Shown here piece by piece: positions 8,615-18,212 of a stretch of DNA of 64,000 bases. Numbering within the stretch: position 1 is the stretch's first letter; the number at the start of each line of letters is the position of its first letter. The notes below the pieces were generated by a model that saw only the letters and a program-made list of their open reading frames with translations, was not told the DNA's origin and did no database searches. The position numbers and the translations under genes are program-made. Origin of the DNA: Psychrobacter sp. TAE2020 (GTDB lineage: Bacteria; Pseudomonadota; Gammaproteobacteria; Pseudomonadales; Moraxellaceae); the NCBI RefSeq assembly GCF_018919485.1, contig NZ_JAHLMU010000001.1:2630048-2694047 (forward strand), read 5' to 3'.

Positions 8615-8839
8615 TTGGCCAACTCGTCAAACAAGTTAGTAAAGTTGCATCGCTCTAAGAATAATCGCATGTTAGCCGGAGTAATGGGTGGCGTTGCAGA
8701 ATATGTAGGGTGGTCACCAACTTGGGTACGCCTGTTATTCGTGATTATATCTTCTTTAAGCGCAGCAGTACCCGGAATCTTAATTTACATTATATTGTGG
8801 ATTATCATGCCTAATGCTAACGCCCAATCGTATGAATAA
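8615..8839 (+). CDS. PspC domain protein, small membrane protein
   Basis: A 74-aa protein that is almost entirely a PspC domain: KLHRSKNNRMLAGVMGGVAEYVGWSPTWVRLLFV, then one long hydrophobic segment ending IILWIIMP. In enterobacteria PspC takes part in the phage-shock envelope-stress response; stand-alone PspC proteins like this one are common and poorly studied. The start is a TTG at 8615, chosen because AAGGAG lies eight bases upstream. No pspA or pspF is adjacent, so a link to the classical phage-shock operon is not supported here. Confidence 0.85.
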   Translation: MANSSNKLVKLHRSKNNRMLAGVMGGVAEYVGWSPTWVRLLFVIISSLSAAVPGILIYIILWIIMPNANAQSYE

Positions 8840-8952
8840 TAAAAGTCTTAATCTTAGTCTACTAGTTTGACCAAGTAATCTTATAGCATCACTAGATGCT
8901 AAAAAACAAAAAGCCTGTCTAAACAGGATGACATGACATACCTTTCCTCCTA

Positions 8953-8984
8953 CTCAGATGTTTATTCATCTGGGTATTTTTTTA
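8953..8984 (+). terminator. Terminator after the PspC gene
   Basis: An 8-bp stem (8953-8960 with 8967-8974, one G-U pair), a 6-nt loop, then a T-rich run. A smaller CCTGT/ACAGG hairpin lies about 40 bp upstream. Confidence 0.6.
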
Positions 8985-9173
8985 ATTTTATTTCTACTAT
9001 CAATTAGCGTATAAGCTTAGCAACTATAAATTAATTGCTGTAAATATAGATAAAATAGCCATTTTTTAGTAAGGTAGGTGGTTAAACAGATACGTCATCA
9101 AATAGACTGCATTACTTATGCACAAGTAGGTTTTAGTTTTGTCTAATTTTACTCATTCCACAGTGATTCCTCT

Positions 9174-10205
9174 ATGACTTCCGAAGTTACAAATACCCAA
9201 ACATTGACCTTTCAAGATTTAATTTTAACTCTACAGAACTATTGGGCCTCAAAGGGCTGTGTAGTGTTACAACCTTATGATATGGAAGTGGGCGCGGGTA
9301 CTTTTCATACCGCAACTTTTTTGCGTTCTTTAGGTCCTGAACGTTGGAATGCCGCTTATGTGCAACCCTCACGTCGACCCACTGATGGCCGCTATGGTGA
9401 CAACCCTAACCGTTTGCAGCATTATTATCAGTTTCAAGTGGTACTCAAACCTAACCCCCCTAATATGCAAGAGCTGTATTTGGACTCTCTAAGAGCTATA
9501 GGAATTGATCCTTTAGTTCATGATGTGCGTTTTGTGGAAGACAACTGGGAGTCGCCAACGTTAGGAGCGTGGGGTCTAGGTTGGGAGATATGGCTCAATG
9601 GTATGGAAGTGACGCAGTTTACTTATTTTCAGCAAGTCGGCGGTATTGAGTGTTTCCCTGTTACTGGTGAGATTACCTATGGTCTTGAGCGTTTGGCTAT
9701 GTATGTTCAAGGTGTCGATAGTGTTTACGACTTAGTATGGGCGGATGGTGAGTTCGGCCGTGTCACTTATGGTGATGTGTTTCATCAAAACGAAGTGGAG
9801 CAGTCTACTTATAACTTTGAGCATGCTGATGTGCCAAAGATGGCTGAGTTTTTTGATTTCTATGAGCAGCAAGCGGATAAATTGGTCGCTGAAGGGTTGC
9901 CACTACCTGCTTATGAGATGGTTCTTAAAGCTTCGCATGCTTTTAACTTGCTCGATGCCCGTGGGGCGATTTCGGTCACTGAACGTCAACGTTTTATTCT
10001 ACGAGTGCGTACTTTGGCACGTAAAGTAGCACTGGGCTATGTTGAAGCACGAGCAAAGTTAGGCTTTCCATTAGCTGATGAGGCACACCGTCAGGCGGCT
10101 TTAGATAAGTATTTACCTAAGAAAAAGTTTAACGTAGATAATGCTGATGATAATAAGTTAAACAGCAAAAAAGCTAACCACAATACTAACAATAATAATA
10201 AATAG
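9174..10205 (+). CDS. glyQ: Glycine-tRNA ligase alpha subunit
   Basis: 343 aa. This is the catalytic class II subunit of the alpha2beta2 glycyl-tRNA synthetase, which forms glycyl-adenylate. The first 300 residues are typical throughout: [45 protein letters not shown], then [19 protein letters not shown] and the central [18 protein letters not shown]. The C-terminus continues about 28 residues past the usual end with an Asn/Lys-rich tail ([21 protein letters not shown]) encoded by AAT/AAC repeats. It is followed after 9 bp by glyS in the same operon. Confidence 0.98.
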   Translation: MTSEVTNTQTLTFQDLILTLQNYWASKGCVVLQPYDMEVGAGTFHTATFLRSLGPERWNAAYVQPSRRPTDGRYGDNPNRLQHYYQFQVVLKPNPPNMQELYLDSLRAIGIDPLVHDVRFVEDNWESPTLGAWGLGWEIWLNGMEVTQFTYFQQVGGIECFPVTGEITYGLERLAMYVQGVDSVYDLVWADGEFGRVTYGDVFHQNEVEQSTYNFEHADVPKMAEFFDFYEQQADKLVAEGLPLPAYEMVLKASHAFNLLDARGAISVTERQRFILRVRTLARKVALGYVEARAKLGFPLADEAHRQAALDKYLPKKKFNVDNADDNKLNSKKANHNTNNNNK

Positions 10206-10214
10206 GAGCATCCC

Positions 10215-12308
10215 ATGAGTAGCATTTTGTTTGAACTGGGGTGTGAAGAGTTGCCCCCAAAGAGCCTAAAAACCTTGCGTGATGCGCTACAAGCTAGCGT
10301 TACTGAGCAATTAAATGAGGCTGATATTAGCTTCGATAGTATCCATTCTTTTGCGGCGCCGCGTCGTTTAGCGTTACAGATTCAAGGTATCAGTGACAAG
10401 CAGCCGGATCGTAGTGAACAAAAACGTGGCCCAGCGATCAAAGCAGCTTTTGATGCTGAAGGTAATGCTACTCGCGCAGCGCTTGGCTTTGCCAAAGGTC
10501 TTGGCATTGAGGCAAGCGAGCTGATCACTATTAACACTGACAAAGGTGATTATATTGGCTATGAGCAAAAAGTCACTGGTCAGGCGGTCACTGAATTATT
10601 GCCACAAATATTACAAACCGCATTAGATCACTTGCCTATAGCTAAACGTATGCGTTCAGGCACCTCAAGAGAGGAGTTTGTGCGACCAGTACAGTGGGCA
10701 GTGCTGATGCAAGATGATCAGGTTATTGAAGCTGTTATTCAAGGTCAGCAAACAGGTACGCAAACACGTGGCCATCGTTTCCATAGTCCTGATTACCATA
10801 CTATTGACCATGCTGATAACTACGAAGAGCTTCTACAAAGTCTCAAGGTAATCGTTAATTTTGATAAGCGCAAAACGCTGATCAAGAATCAAGTCAAAGC
10901 CTTAGCTGATCAAGTTAATGCTAATGCTATCGTCCCACCAGAATTATTGGATGAAGTGACGGCGTTGGTTGATTTCCCAATTGCCTTGCGCGCAAGCTTT
11001 GAGCCAAGGTTCTTGCAAGTACCGCAAGAAGCGCTAATCTCAACCATGCAAGCGGATCAAAAGTATTTTTGTTTGACTGATAAAGCTGGCAAGCTGCAGC
11101 CTTATTTTATCTTTATCACTAATATTGAATCCAAAGACCCTAATCAAATTGTGCAAGGTAATGAAAAAGTAGTACGTCCACGTTTGGCCGATGCTGAGTT
11201 CTTCTTCTTACAAGATCAAAAGCAGCCATTATTTGCGCTAACTGAAAACCTAAAAACCCGAGTGTTTCAAGACAAACTCGGTACTATTTGGCAGAAGTCT
11301 GAACGTATTGCTAAGCTAGCTGCTTTTATTGCTGCCCTCATGCAACAGCAAGGTATGCAAATTAATATTGATGAAACGGTGCGTGCGGCTATTTTGTCTA
11401 AAGCTGATTTAGCCAGCTCTTTAGTCGGTGAGTACCCTGAACTACAAGGTATCGCTGGCACTTATTATGCCCGTCTTAATGATGAGCCTGAAGCGGTTGC
11501 TGCTAGTTTGGAAGAGCAGTATTTGCCGAAATTCAGTGGGGATGTATTACCAAAAACCCCTATTGGAATATGTTTGGCCTTAGCGGATCGTTTAGATACC
11601 TTAGTAGGTATTTTTGCTATCGACCAAGCGCCTACTGGCTCAAAAGATCCGTTTAGCTTGCGCCGTTCAGCTATTGGTATCTTGCGTATCTTGATCGAAA
11701 AGCAACTACCTATTGATTTGGTTACTCTAGTTGAGCAAGCGGTTAACAACTATACTAGTGGCGAAGACAGCAAAATTGCTGAAATGGGTGATACTTTTAC
11801 TCAAGTAATGGCCTTTTTGAATTCACGCTATCGGGCGATGTATACTGAACAAGGTGTCAGCGTTGATACTATTCAAGCTGTACAAGCCATCAACCCGCAT
11901 ATGCCATTAGATTTTGATCAGCGTATTCGTGGCGTACAAGCCTTTAGTGAATTGCCGCAAGCATCAAAGCTAGCAGACTCTAATAAGCGCGTGGCTAATA
12001 TTTTGGCTAAGTCTGAATCTGATGTGGCAAGTAGTGTTGATGAGTCGTTATTAGCAGAGCCTGCGGAGCAGGAGTTATATCGGGCGGTGAGTCAAGCACA
12101 GACAGCAGTAGAGCCTTTGCTGGCACAAGCTGATTACACTCAGATCCTGCAAACGCTAGCTAACTTAGATGAGCCATTAACCCAATTCTTTGAAGGGGTA
12201 ATGGTCAATAGCGAAGAGCTAGCGCTTAAAAACAATCGCTTGGCACTGCTAAAGCAAGTTCGGGCGTTGTTCTTGACGGTTGCTGATATTAGTGAGCTGC
12301 AGTTATAG
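10215..12308 (+). CDS. glyS: Glycine-tRNA ligase beta subunit
   Basis: 697 aa, the normal size for the tRNA-binding beta subunit. It opens with the family signature ILFELGCEELPPKSLKTL and contains FAAPRRLALQI, KRMRSGTSREEFVRPVQWAVLMQ, GHRFHSPD, DFPIALRASFEPRFLQVPQEALI and DPFSLRRSAIGILRIL, with a C-terminal anticodon-binding helical region ending FFEGVMVNSEELALKNNRLALLKQVR. It pairs with GlyQ to charge tRNA-Gly, one gene of which lies at 157. AGGAG lies before the ATG, 9 bp after the glyQ stop, indicating an operon. A strong terminator follows. Confidence 0.98.
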   Translation: MSSILFELGCEELPPKSLKTLRDALQASVTEQLNEADISFDSIHSFAAPRRLALQIQGISDKQPDRSEQKRGPAIKAAFDAEGNATRAALGFAKGLGIEASELITINTDKGDYIGYEQKVTGQAVTELLPQILQTALDHLPIAKRMRSGTSREEFVRPVQWAVLMQDDQVIEAVIQGQQTGTQTRGHRFHSPDYHTIDHADNYEELLQSLKVIVNFDKRKTLIKNQVKALADQVNANAIVPPELLDEVTALVDFPIALRASFEPRFLQVPQEALISTMQADQKYFCLTDKAGKLQPYFIFITNIESKDPNQIVQGNEKVVRPRLADAEFFFLQDQKQPLFALTENLKTRVFQDKLGTIWQKSERIAKLAAFIAALMQQQGMQINIDETVRAAILSKADLASSLVGEYPELQGIAGTYYARLNDEPEAVAASLEEQYLPKFSGDVLPKTPIGICLALADRLDTLVGIFAIDQAPTGSKDPFSLRRSAIGILRILIEKQLPIDLVTLVEQAVNNYTSGEDSKIAEMGDTFTQVMAFLNSRYRAMYTEQGVSVDTIQAVQAINPHMPLDFDQRIRGVQAFSELPQASKLADSNKRVANILAKSESDVASSVDESLLAEPAEQELYRAVSQAQTAVEPLLAQADYTQILQTLANLDEPLTQFFEGVMVNSEELALKNNRLALLKQVRALFLTVADISELQL

Positions 12309-12378
12309 CTCTATTAGAGTGATTATTCAACGGTTGCCTAATCATTAGCTGTACGCTGATTAAAGCTTTATAGAAATA

Positions 12379-12422
12379 AAAAACTGGCTCTGCTAATTGG
12401 TTATTACAGAGCCAGTTTTTTA
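12379..12422 (+). terminator. Terminator of glyQS
   Basis: A 14-bp stem, AAAAACTGGCTCTG (12379-12392) with CAGAGCCAGTTTTT (12407-12420), 14-nt loop and a T run. The A/T symmetry also allows function on the other strand. Confidence 0.88.
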
Positions 12423-12636
12423 TGGGCTATTGTATTAAGCGACTTACTAAGCAATGTATTAAGTAACTTACTTTTTAGTAACTAAATCTTTAATAGCTTA
12501 GTTTTTAATACTTGTACTTTACTTAACGACTAGTTAATTAATGAGTAATTACACAGATCAGCCATTGTGCTGGCTGCGTCAGTTACAGTAAACTTTAAGT
12601 CATAGATCATTAAATATTGTTCAAAGGAGCACTATC

Positions 12637-12927
12637 GTGTTTGCTATTATCATCATAATAATTATAGTTTGGATCTGCATGTGGCTGTTTTATAAAGTCA
12701 TGTACCCACGTGCACCAAAAAGCATGATGCCACAAGAAGGCGACGTAACCGAACCACGCAATTGCAATTTTTGTGGTCATAGCTTAGCCGAATACCGTGG
12801 TGTGCTCGAAACCAAAACTGTGGCATCCAAGGCTGCTGTTAGTGATACAACAGAAGACAATACCTTGTTCTTTTGCAATTATGAACATCAAGCTGATTTT
12901 CATGCAGGCAGAGGTTATGAGCCATAA
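12637..12927 (+). CDS. Small membrane protein with CxxC/CxxxH zinc-finger-like motif
   Basis: A 96-aa protein with a very hydrophobic N-terminal helix (FAIIIIIIIVWICMWLFYKV) and a cytoplasmic part containing CNFC at residues 47-50 and FFCNYEH at 78-84, spaced like a treble-clef or MYND-type zinc site. It resembles the PP0621 family of small proteobacterial proteins, though the match is only by pattern. The start is a GTG at 12637 set by AAGGAG seven bases upstream. Function is unknown. The gene is convergent with zapA. Confidence 0.7.
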   Translation: MFAIIIIIIIVWICMWLFYKVMYPRAPKSMMPQEGDVTEPRNCNFCGHSLAEYRGVLETKTVASKAAVSDTTEDNTLFFCNYEHQADFHAGRGYEP

Positions 12928-13004
12928 GGCAAAAAACTAGCTCTTTATTTTGACTTTATACCAGTTAATCCCAATACTTATTTATAGTGGCTGCTATAAA
13001 GTTG

Positions 13005-13472
13005 TTATAAAATGGACTGCGCATCTTTTATGACTTTGTTTAAAAATGCTTCGTTTTGATCATTTTGCTGCTGACGACTGATCTCGGCCTTATTATTGTC
13101 TTGAATTTTTTCGTATAAGTTTAAGCAAGTTAAAACCAGTAAGTCTTCTTGACTCAATTTAGGGGCGTCTTTTTTTATATCGGTAGCGAAGTTATTGATG
13201 TAATGCACAGCCGAGCGTAATTCTTGTTCTTCATGTACTGGACAAAAGATATTGTAACTGGAGTCAGCAATAAAGATATTGACCATTTTCATTGGTGATT
13301 CAGCAGGTTTTACCGTTTTTTTAGAGCTATCAGCACCTTTGGCTGCTAATGGTGCACTATTAGCGCTTAGCGTCTGAATAGCCGACTTAAGCTCTTGATT
13401 GTCAGGTTTTTTATCAGTAGCTGCTGATTTTTGTGGCGCTGTAGCTTGAGTATTTGAGTTATTATCGGTCAT
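13005..13472 (-). CDS. zapA: Cell division protein ZapA
   Basis: 155 aa. Residues 62-150 match ZapA: KMVNIFIADSSYNIFCPVHEEQELRSAVHYIN, then LTCLNLYEKIQD and a C-terminal coiled coil. ZapA binds and cross-links FtsZ filaments at mid-cell. The first 60 residues are an Ala/Ser/Lys-rich low-complexity extension that typical ZapA (about 100 aa) lacks. It follows the zapB-like gene by 63 bp on the same strand and faces away from a UPF0149 gene, the arrangement seen in Pseudomonas and relatives. Confidence 0.9.
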   Translation of the reverse strand: MTDNNSNTQATAPQKSAATDKKPDNQELKSAIQTLSANSAPLAAKGADSSKKTVKPAESPMKMVNIFIADSSYNIFCPVHEEQELRSAVHYINNFATDIKKDAPKLSQEDLLVLTCLNLYEKIQDNNKAEISRQQQNDQNEAFLNKVIKDAQSIL

Positions 13473-13535
13473 AAAAAATCCTACAAAATATAAGAATAGT
13501 TAAAGTGTGGTGAGCTAAGTAAAGGGCAACTGAGC

Positions 13536-13997
13536 CTAACCATCTATTTGGTCAATACGAGTCAAACGCTGCAGTACCACTTGGGTGCGCTCTGCTGCCA
13601 ATTGGTTTTTCTCTTGCAAATCATTATTTTGCTTTTTGATCTCTTCGTTTTGCTGTTGCAGCTCCAAGCTTTGCTGTTTAAGCGTATTGTTATGCTGCTG
13701 CAACTGTTCATTGCTTTGTTGCAACTCAGCCAGTTGGTTTTGAATTTTATCTTGTTCTTCCCCTATCATATGATGAGCTTCAGCTAAACTTTGATAACGA
13801 TTATCTAACTCAACCAAGCGTTTTTTACCATTGTCACGTTCGGCATAACTGCTATCTAGTTTGGCCTTGAGTGCTGACAATTCTTTGGGATCGATGTTTG
13901 GCCGCTGTTTGAGGCGATTAAGTTCGCCACTGACAAGTTGATGCTGCTTTTTGATATCGAGTATCATTTTTTCTAAGACTTTTAATTGATCATACAT
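13536..13997 (-). CDS. ZapB-like coiled-coil protein (TIGR02449-type)
   Basis: 153 aa, nearly all coiled coil and very rich in Gln, Asn, Leu and Lys (for example LQQSNEQLQQHNNTLKQQ). The size, composition and position directly upstream of zapA and divergent from a UPF0149 gene match the ZapB-like TIGR02449 family of gammaproteobacteria. By analogy it would support Z-ring assembly through ZapA. Assignment rests mostly on gene context because coiled coils carry little family signal. The Gln-rich middle (residues about 90-130) is low complexity. Confidence 0.72.
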   Translation of the reverse strand: MYDQLKVLEKMILDIKKQHQLVSGELNRLKQRPNIDPKELSALKAKLDSSYAERDNGKKRLVELDNRYQSLAEAHHMIGEEQDKIQNQLAELQQSNEQLQQHNNTLKQQSLELQQQNEEIKKQNNDLQEKNQLAAERTQVVLQRLTRIDQIDG

Positions 13998-14206
13998 AGT
14001 CAGTTTGTATCCTTAACCAGTAGAGTGTGAATGAATTTATGCTTATACGTTTAATAATGCCATAGGTGACCGCATAATATCTATATCAACAAGGTAATTA
14101 CCCTTATTGTCTTACTTTATATCTCGATTGGTCAGTTGGCTATAATTATTTATAGCTACGCTAATTAATAACTAAATAGCATTAACCAATAACTAGGACA
14201 TCTTTT

Positions 14207-14860
14207 ATGAATGATAATATCTCAGGCTGGAATACTTGGTCTACTGTATTTGAAGAGTGGACTGATGTGACTATCAGCGAATTGCACGGCTTTATGACTG
14301 GTATGATGACTGCCTGTGATGCGCCTGATGAGCAAGTCTGGGCTACTGTACTTGAGGAACTAAGCTTTTCGCCACTACCAGAGCCTGCATTGACCTTATT
14401 AGCCGAAGAGGCTGAAGATACGGTATTTCAGCTCAAAGATAAAGATGATGCTTATGCTTTTGCGCCATTAGTACCTGATGATGAACATGATTTATACGAG
14501 CGAGTAATGGCCTTGAAACAGTGGTCAAATGGCTTTATGACTGGGTTTGGTATTACGGATAGTCATTTAACTAGCGAAGAGAACGAAATGCTCATTGATC
14601 TAGCTAAGATCGGTGGTATTCGCCTAGAAGACGATGAAGATTTTGAAGGGGGCGAAGAGTCTTACCTTCATCTTTATGAGTTTGCCCGTATGGTGCCAGT
14701 CAGTTTTGCTACTCGTCCACGCAAACCAGTAAAAGATCTGCCGCTGATTGCAGGTTTGGCTATAGATGCCAAAACTACTAAAGAGTTACAAGCAGAGGGC
14801 AAGTTGCCAAAGCGTATCCCACCTGTGATCGATATAATGAATAAAAACAATCCATCGTAA
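14207..14860 (+). CDS. UPF0149 (YgfB/YecA-like) family protein
   Basis: 217 aa, with the family pattern ISELHGFMTGMMTACDAP near the N-terminus, LYERVMALKQWSNGFMTGFGI in the middle, and ESYLHLYEFARMVPVSF toward the C-terminus. The two similar segments (ELHGFMTG and WSNGFMTGFG) are the internal helical repeat of the fold. Homologues next to zapA are widespread. YgfB in Pseudomonas is reported to influence ampDh3 and beta-lactam tolerance, but no function can be assigned from sequence here. The last 40 residues (KLPKRIPPVIDIMNKNNPS) extend past the usual domain. Confidence 0.88.
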   Translation: MNDNISGWNTWSTVFEEWTDVTISELHGFMTGMMTACDAPDEQVWATVLEELSFSPLPEPALTLLAEEAEDTVFQLKDKDDAYAFAPLVPDDEHDLYERVMALKQWSNGFMTGFGITDSHLTSEENEMLIDLAKIGGIRLEDDEDFEGGEESYLHLYEFARMVPVSFATRPRKPVKDLPLIAGLAIDAKTTKELQAEGKLPKRIPPVIDIMNKNNPS

Positions 14861-15107
14861 ACCTTTTAGCTTTTATGTTTAACTGCCTCGCTTTAACGAC
14901 TGATCGTTAGCAATTAAAGCCTATTCACGGTTTAGTAACCTCAGTAAGCTATCGGGAGCAAATTGCCCTCAATACAATGCTGAAATAAAAGCTAATATGG
15001 GGGTTAAGCATTAGAGCGTGTTCGATAGTGATAATTAGATAGGGCTGTGTGTACCGAACTGCTGAACACCGCCTACTGATAAATAAAAATAAGCTGGAGA
15101 ATAGATT

Positions 15108-15590
15108 ATGACAAAGGATAATGACCAACAACATTTGCAGCGCTGCATTGAGCTAGCAACTGAAGCTTTAGAGGCTGGCGATCAGCCATTTGGTAGTGTG
15201 CTAGTCGCCGCTGACGGTACGGTAATGAATGAAGATCGTAACCGTGCTAATAGCGTTGATCCTACTTATCATCCGGAAATTGCAGTAGCTCGTTGGGCGG
15301 CGCAAAATATGACTGCAGAGGCACGAGCACAAGCCACAGTCTATACTTCAGGTGAGCATTGCGCTATGTGTTCAGCGGCGCATGCTTGGGCTGGTCTTGG
15401 CCGTATTGTCTATATTAGCTCATCTGAACAATTGGGCGAGTGGATGCAGGAGATGGGGGTGGAATCGACTTCACCGATCAACAGCTTAGCTATTCAACAA
15501 GTTGCGCCCAATGTACCAGTAGAAGGGCCGATTGCCGGATTAGATCAACAAGTAAAAGAGTTGCAACGTCGTGCCCAGCAACAAGCCTAA
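15108..15590 (+). CDS. Nucleoside/nucleobase deaminase of the cytidine-deaminase superfamily
   Basis: 160 aa. The zinc site is clear: H55-P-E57 supplies the histidine ligand and the proton-shuttling glutamate, and C85-x2-C88 supplies the two thiolates (HCAMCSAAH). The first ligand motif is HPE instead of the usual HAE, and the residue before the first Cys is His instead of Pro. FGSVLVAADG and the fold order match the guanine deaminase/TadA-like branch, so guanine, cytosine or a related base are possible substrates. It is followed 73 bp later by argE, but the two may not share a function. Confidence 0.85.
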   Translation: MTKDNDQQHLQRCIELATEALEAGDQPFGSVLVAADGTVMNEDRNRANSVDPTYHPEIAVARWAAQNMTAEARAQATVYTSGEHCAMCSAAHAWAGLGRIVYISSSEQLGEWMQEMGVESTSPINSLAIQQVAPNVPVEGPIAGLDQQVKELQRRAQQQA

Positions 15591-15663
15591 AAAAGCAAGA
15601 TTTTAGCCTCGTTCGGTGACTTGCTCTTATATTGAATGTACTAATGTACTGAAGGGATATCCA

Positions 15664-16911
15664 ATGGTTGTAACTACTAGCACTACCACTGATTATCAAA
15701 CTGATCGTCAGCCTAAGCCTACTGAGGCTTACCCTCATAACAGTGTTGATTGGCTGAGCCATTTGATCAGTTTTGATACTGTCAGTCGCTATTCAAATCT
15801 AGCTCTTATTAAACAAGTGCAAGCTTACTGTGAGCAGTTGGGTTTGTCAGTGGATTTGACTTTTAATCAGGCGCAAGATAAAGCCAATCTATTCGTTACA
15901 GTGGCTGCTGGTGAGCACGCGGATATTAGCACTGGCGGTCTAGTATTATCTGGGCATACTGATGTGGTACCAGTCGATGGGCAGCAATGGACTTCTGATC
16001 CGTTCAACGCTACTATTCGTGGCTCACGCCTTTACGGACGTGGCTCTTGCGACATGAAGGGTTTTATCGCTTGTGCACTGAATCTACTACCAGCGGCAGT
16101 AAAGCTCTCTAAAGCCGGTAAGCTGCATCGTCCTATCCATTTGGCTTTATCTTTTGATGAGGAAGTAGGCTGTCTAGGAGCGCCATTAATTTTGGCAGAT
16201 TTGGCAAATCGTGGTATCAAGCCTGATTATTGTATCGTTGGCGAGCCGACTAATATGACTATGGTGGTGGCGCATAAAGGTATTGCGGTGTATCGCTGCC
16301 GTGTGCATGGCAAGTCTGCTCATTCGTCACTGACTACTCAAGGGGTCAATTCAATCAGCTATGCTAGTCGCTTAATTGGTTTTGTCGATGATTTGGCAGA
16401 AAAATTAAGTCACCGTGATGATAGCGATGCCCTATTTGATGTACCGTACTCCACGCTCTCAGTAGGTACGATTCAAGGAGGCACGGCGACTAATATTGTG
16501 CCGAATTTATGTGAATTTACTTTTGATTATCGCAATCTACCGCATATGACTCAAGAGGATATCCTACTACCTATTCAGGGCAAAGTTGCGGAGCTAAACG
16601 CGCAGATGCAATTACGTGCCCCCGAGACTGGTATTGAGCTGCTACAAGAAGAAAGTGTGCCAGCGATGACTGACAGCACTAATGACGAGCTACAACAGCT
16701 AATAGCGGCATTAGTTGAGGATAGTAAACGCCATAAAGTTGCCTACGCTACTGAAGGAGGGCAGTTCACTAATGCTGGCATTCCAACTATCATCTGTGGC
16801 CCAGGTAGTATTGAGCAGGCTCATAAAGCGGATGAATATGTCGAACTTGCTGAACTTGAGCGCTGTGATGGATTTCTACAGCGTTTGCTTGAGAATTGTA
16901 CCAGCGTTTAG
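15664..16911 (+). CDS. argE: Acetylornithine deacetylase (M20 family)
   Basis: 415 aa from the ATG at 15664, which follows AAGGG; the frame extends upstream to 15616 without support. The metal-binding residues of the M20 family are present: H98-x-D100 (LSGHTDVVPVDG), D130 in YGRGSCDMKGF, E166-E167 in SFDEEVGC, and a C-terminal His in SIEQAHKADEYV. These place it with ArgE, which hydrolyses N-acetylornithine to ornithine in arginine synthesis. Related succinyl-diaminopimelate or other acyl-amino acid deacetylases share the fold, but the VGEPTNMTMVVAHKG segment fits ArgE well. Confidence 0.9.
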   Translation: MVVTTSTTTDYQTDRQPKPTEAYPHNSVDWLSHLISFDTVSRYSNLALIKQVQAYCEQLGLSVDLTFNQAQDKANLFVTVAAGEHADISTGGLVLSGHTDVVPVDGQQWTSDPFNATIRGSRLYGRGSCDMKGFIACALNLLPAAVKLSKAGKLHRPIHLALSFDEEVGCLGAPLILADLANRGIKPDYCIVGEPTNMTMVVAHKGIAVYRCRVHGKSAHSSLTTQGVNSISYASRLIGFVDDLAEKLSHRDDSDALFDVPYSTLSVGTIQGGTATNIVPNLCEFTFDYRNLPHMTQEDILLPIQGKVAELNAQMQLRAPETGIELLQEESVPAMTDSTNDELQQLIAALVEDSKRHKVAYATEGGQFTNAGIPTIICGPGSIEQAHKADEYVELAELERCDGFLQRLLENCTSV

Positions 16912-16961
16912 CTACTATAAAGTTAATCATCATTTCAAATGAGCTTCAATAGGTATAAAAT

Positions 16962-16988
16962 ACACCGTCTTTATGGCGGTGTTTTTTT
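16962..16988 (+). terminator. Terminator of argE
   Basis: ACACCGTC (16962-16969) pairs with GGCGGTGT (16975-16982, with one G-U pair) around a 5-nt loop, followed by a run of T residues. Confidence 0.88.
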
Positions 16989-17087
16989 GATGGTTGTTGT
17001 TTAGCGTGGCACGGCGTTTCAGTGTAAGCTTTCTAATAATAGCCTCTCTAAGCACAGGCTTTTAATCAATACATTAGGGGTTAGTTG

Positions 17088-17846
17088 ATGTCTTGGCATC
17101 TGTTTGCAGTGTTCTTTGCGAGTACGTTTTTTATATCAGCGACCCCCGGTCCTAATATGCTATTGGCGTTTCAATATGGCATGAACTATGGCGTCAAACG
17201 TACCTTATGGACGCTGGCAGGATTGAGTCTGGGACTGTTTATTCTGCTGTTATCGACATTGCTTGGACTGGATGTCATTAGTCGTCAATCGCCTTGGTTA
17301 TTAGAGGTTATCAAAACAGTGGGTGCTGTTTATCTAATCTATTTAGGTATAAGCTCATGGCGTGATACTAGCGACCGTAGCTTGATGGACGCCGCCCGCG
17401 CAGTGAGTGCAGAGGTAGCTGCTGACTACTCAGATAACGATGAAATGTCGGATAACGCTAATAGGTCTTATAGCCTTCATCAAGCCCCTAAGCCACGATC
17501 ATTATCTAGCGCTGCGGTCAACACTAGCCCTACCAACTTAACCTTATTCCGTACTGGAGTTTGGGTGTCGCTATCTAATCCAAAAGCTATTTTATTCTTC
17601 GCAGCTTTTTTCCCCAAATTTATCAATTTTAGCGCAGCGCTTTTTCCGCAATATATCTTGCTAACTATAGGGCTATTCTTAAGTGAGACTATATGGCAAA
17701 TAATCTATACTGTCGGTGGTAAAAAACTAGCGGGCTGGCTCGATGTTGGTAACCGTCTAACTTGGTTAAATCGTGCTTGTAGTGTCATTTTTATGTTAAT
17801 TGCTGGCGCTTTATTAGTGGAAGTTATTAGTAGTTTATTAAATTGA
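17088..17846 (+). CDS. LysE/RhtB-family amino-acid exporter
   Basis: 252 aa with about six transmembrane helices. The N-terminus FFISATPGPNMLLAFQYGMNYGVKRTLWTLAGLSLG carries the family's TPGPN motif, and the C-terminal half has GVWVSLSNPKAILFFAAFFPKF. These proteins export amino acids such as lysine, threonine or homoserine lactones; the substrate here is unknown. A hydrophilic loop of about 60 residues rich in Ser, Asp and Asn separates helices 3 and 4 and is longer than usual. The ATG at 17088 is preferred to the TTG codon directly before it; TAGGGG lies upstream. Confidence 0.88.
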   Translation: MSWHLFAVFFASTFFISATPGPNMLLAFQYGMNYGVKRTLWTLAGLSLGLFILLLSTLLGLDVISRQSPWLLEVIKTVGAVYLIYLGISSWRDTSDRSLMDAARAVSAEVAADYSDNDEMSDNANRSYSLHQAPKPRSLSSAAVNTSPTNLTLFRTGVWVSLSNPKAILFFAAFFPKFINFSAALFPQYILLTIGLFLSETIWQIIYTVGGKKLAGWLDVGNRLTWLNRACSVIFMLIAGALLVEVISSLLN

Positions 17847-17905
17847 TATAAAATATTTTATTAGCTGACTATAGTTTTTTATAGCTATTAACATAATTTT
17901 TCTCT

Positions 17906-17939
17906 ATCAAAACATGTTATTGATCAAAACATGTTATTG
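17906..17939. repeat. Perfect 17-bp tandem direct repeat
   Basis: ATCAAAACATGTTATTG occurs twice with no spacer (17906-17922 and 17923-17939). Each copy contains the 8-bp palindrome AACATGTT, so the array presents two helically offset dyad sites 17 bp apart. Confidence 0.85.
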
Positions 17940-18116
17940 TGTATTAATATAATAAATTTTTATTGGAATATTTAAAAAATTATTGACTTTATAATTTAAA
18001 CCTTTAATATAATTCAATATTAGCGAGTAACTTTATAACGCTCACTAATAACTTATCTTAATTACCCTGCTATTGTCAGCCTTTGACAGTTAGCCACAAC
18101 CTATGGAGGAATGACG

Positions 18117-18212
18117 ATGTCCCACCTAAAAGCTAAGATGTTTTTGACGTTTTTAAAGATTGAATGTGTTAATGAAATGACAGCAGTGATGACCTCGCAA
18201 AGGTTGGGCTAA
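18117..18212 (+). CDS. Possible small ORF (31 codons)
   Basis: The ATG at 18117 is preceded seven bases upstream by GGAGG (18105-18109), the best Shine-Dalgarno in this non-coding stretch. It opens 31 codons (MSHLKAKMFLTFLKIECVNE...) ending at TAA. An in-frame ATG also lies at 18111. The peptide is unknown to me and has no clear signal or membrane segment. It could be a leader peptide, a small protein, or the start of a decayed gene. Evidence is limited to the ribosome-binding site. Confidence 0.3.
   Translation: MSHLKAKMFLTFLKIECVNEMTAVMTSQRLG

Noticed and set aside
13548-13787. 79-aa hydrophobic ORF on the + strand
   Set aside because: It is the antisense shadow of the Gln-rich ZapB-like gene (Gln codons read backward give Leu), not a membrane protein.
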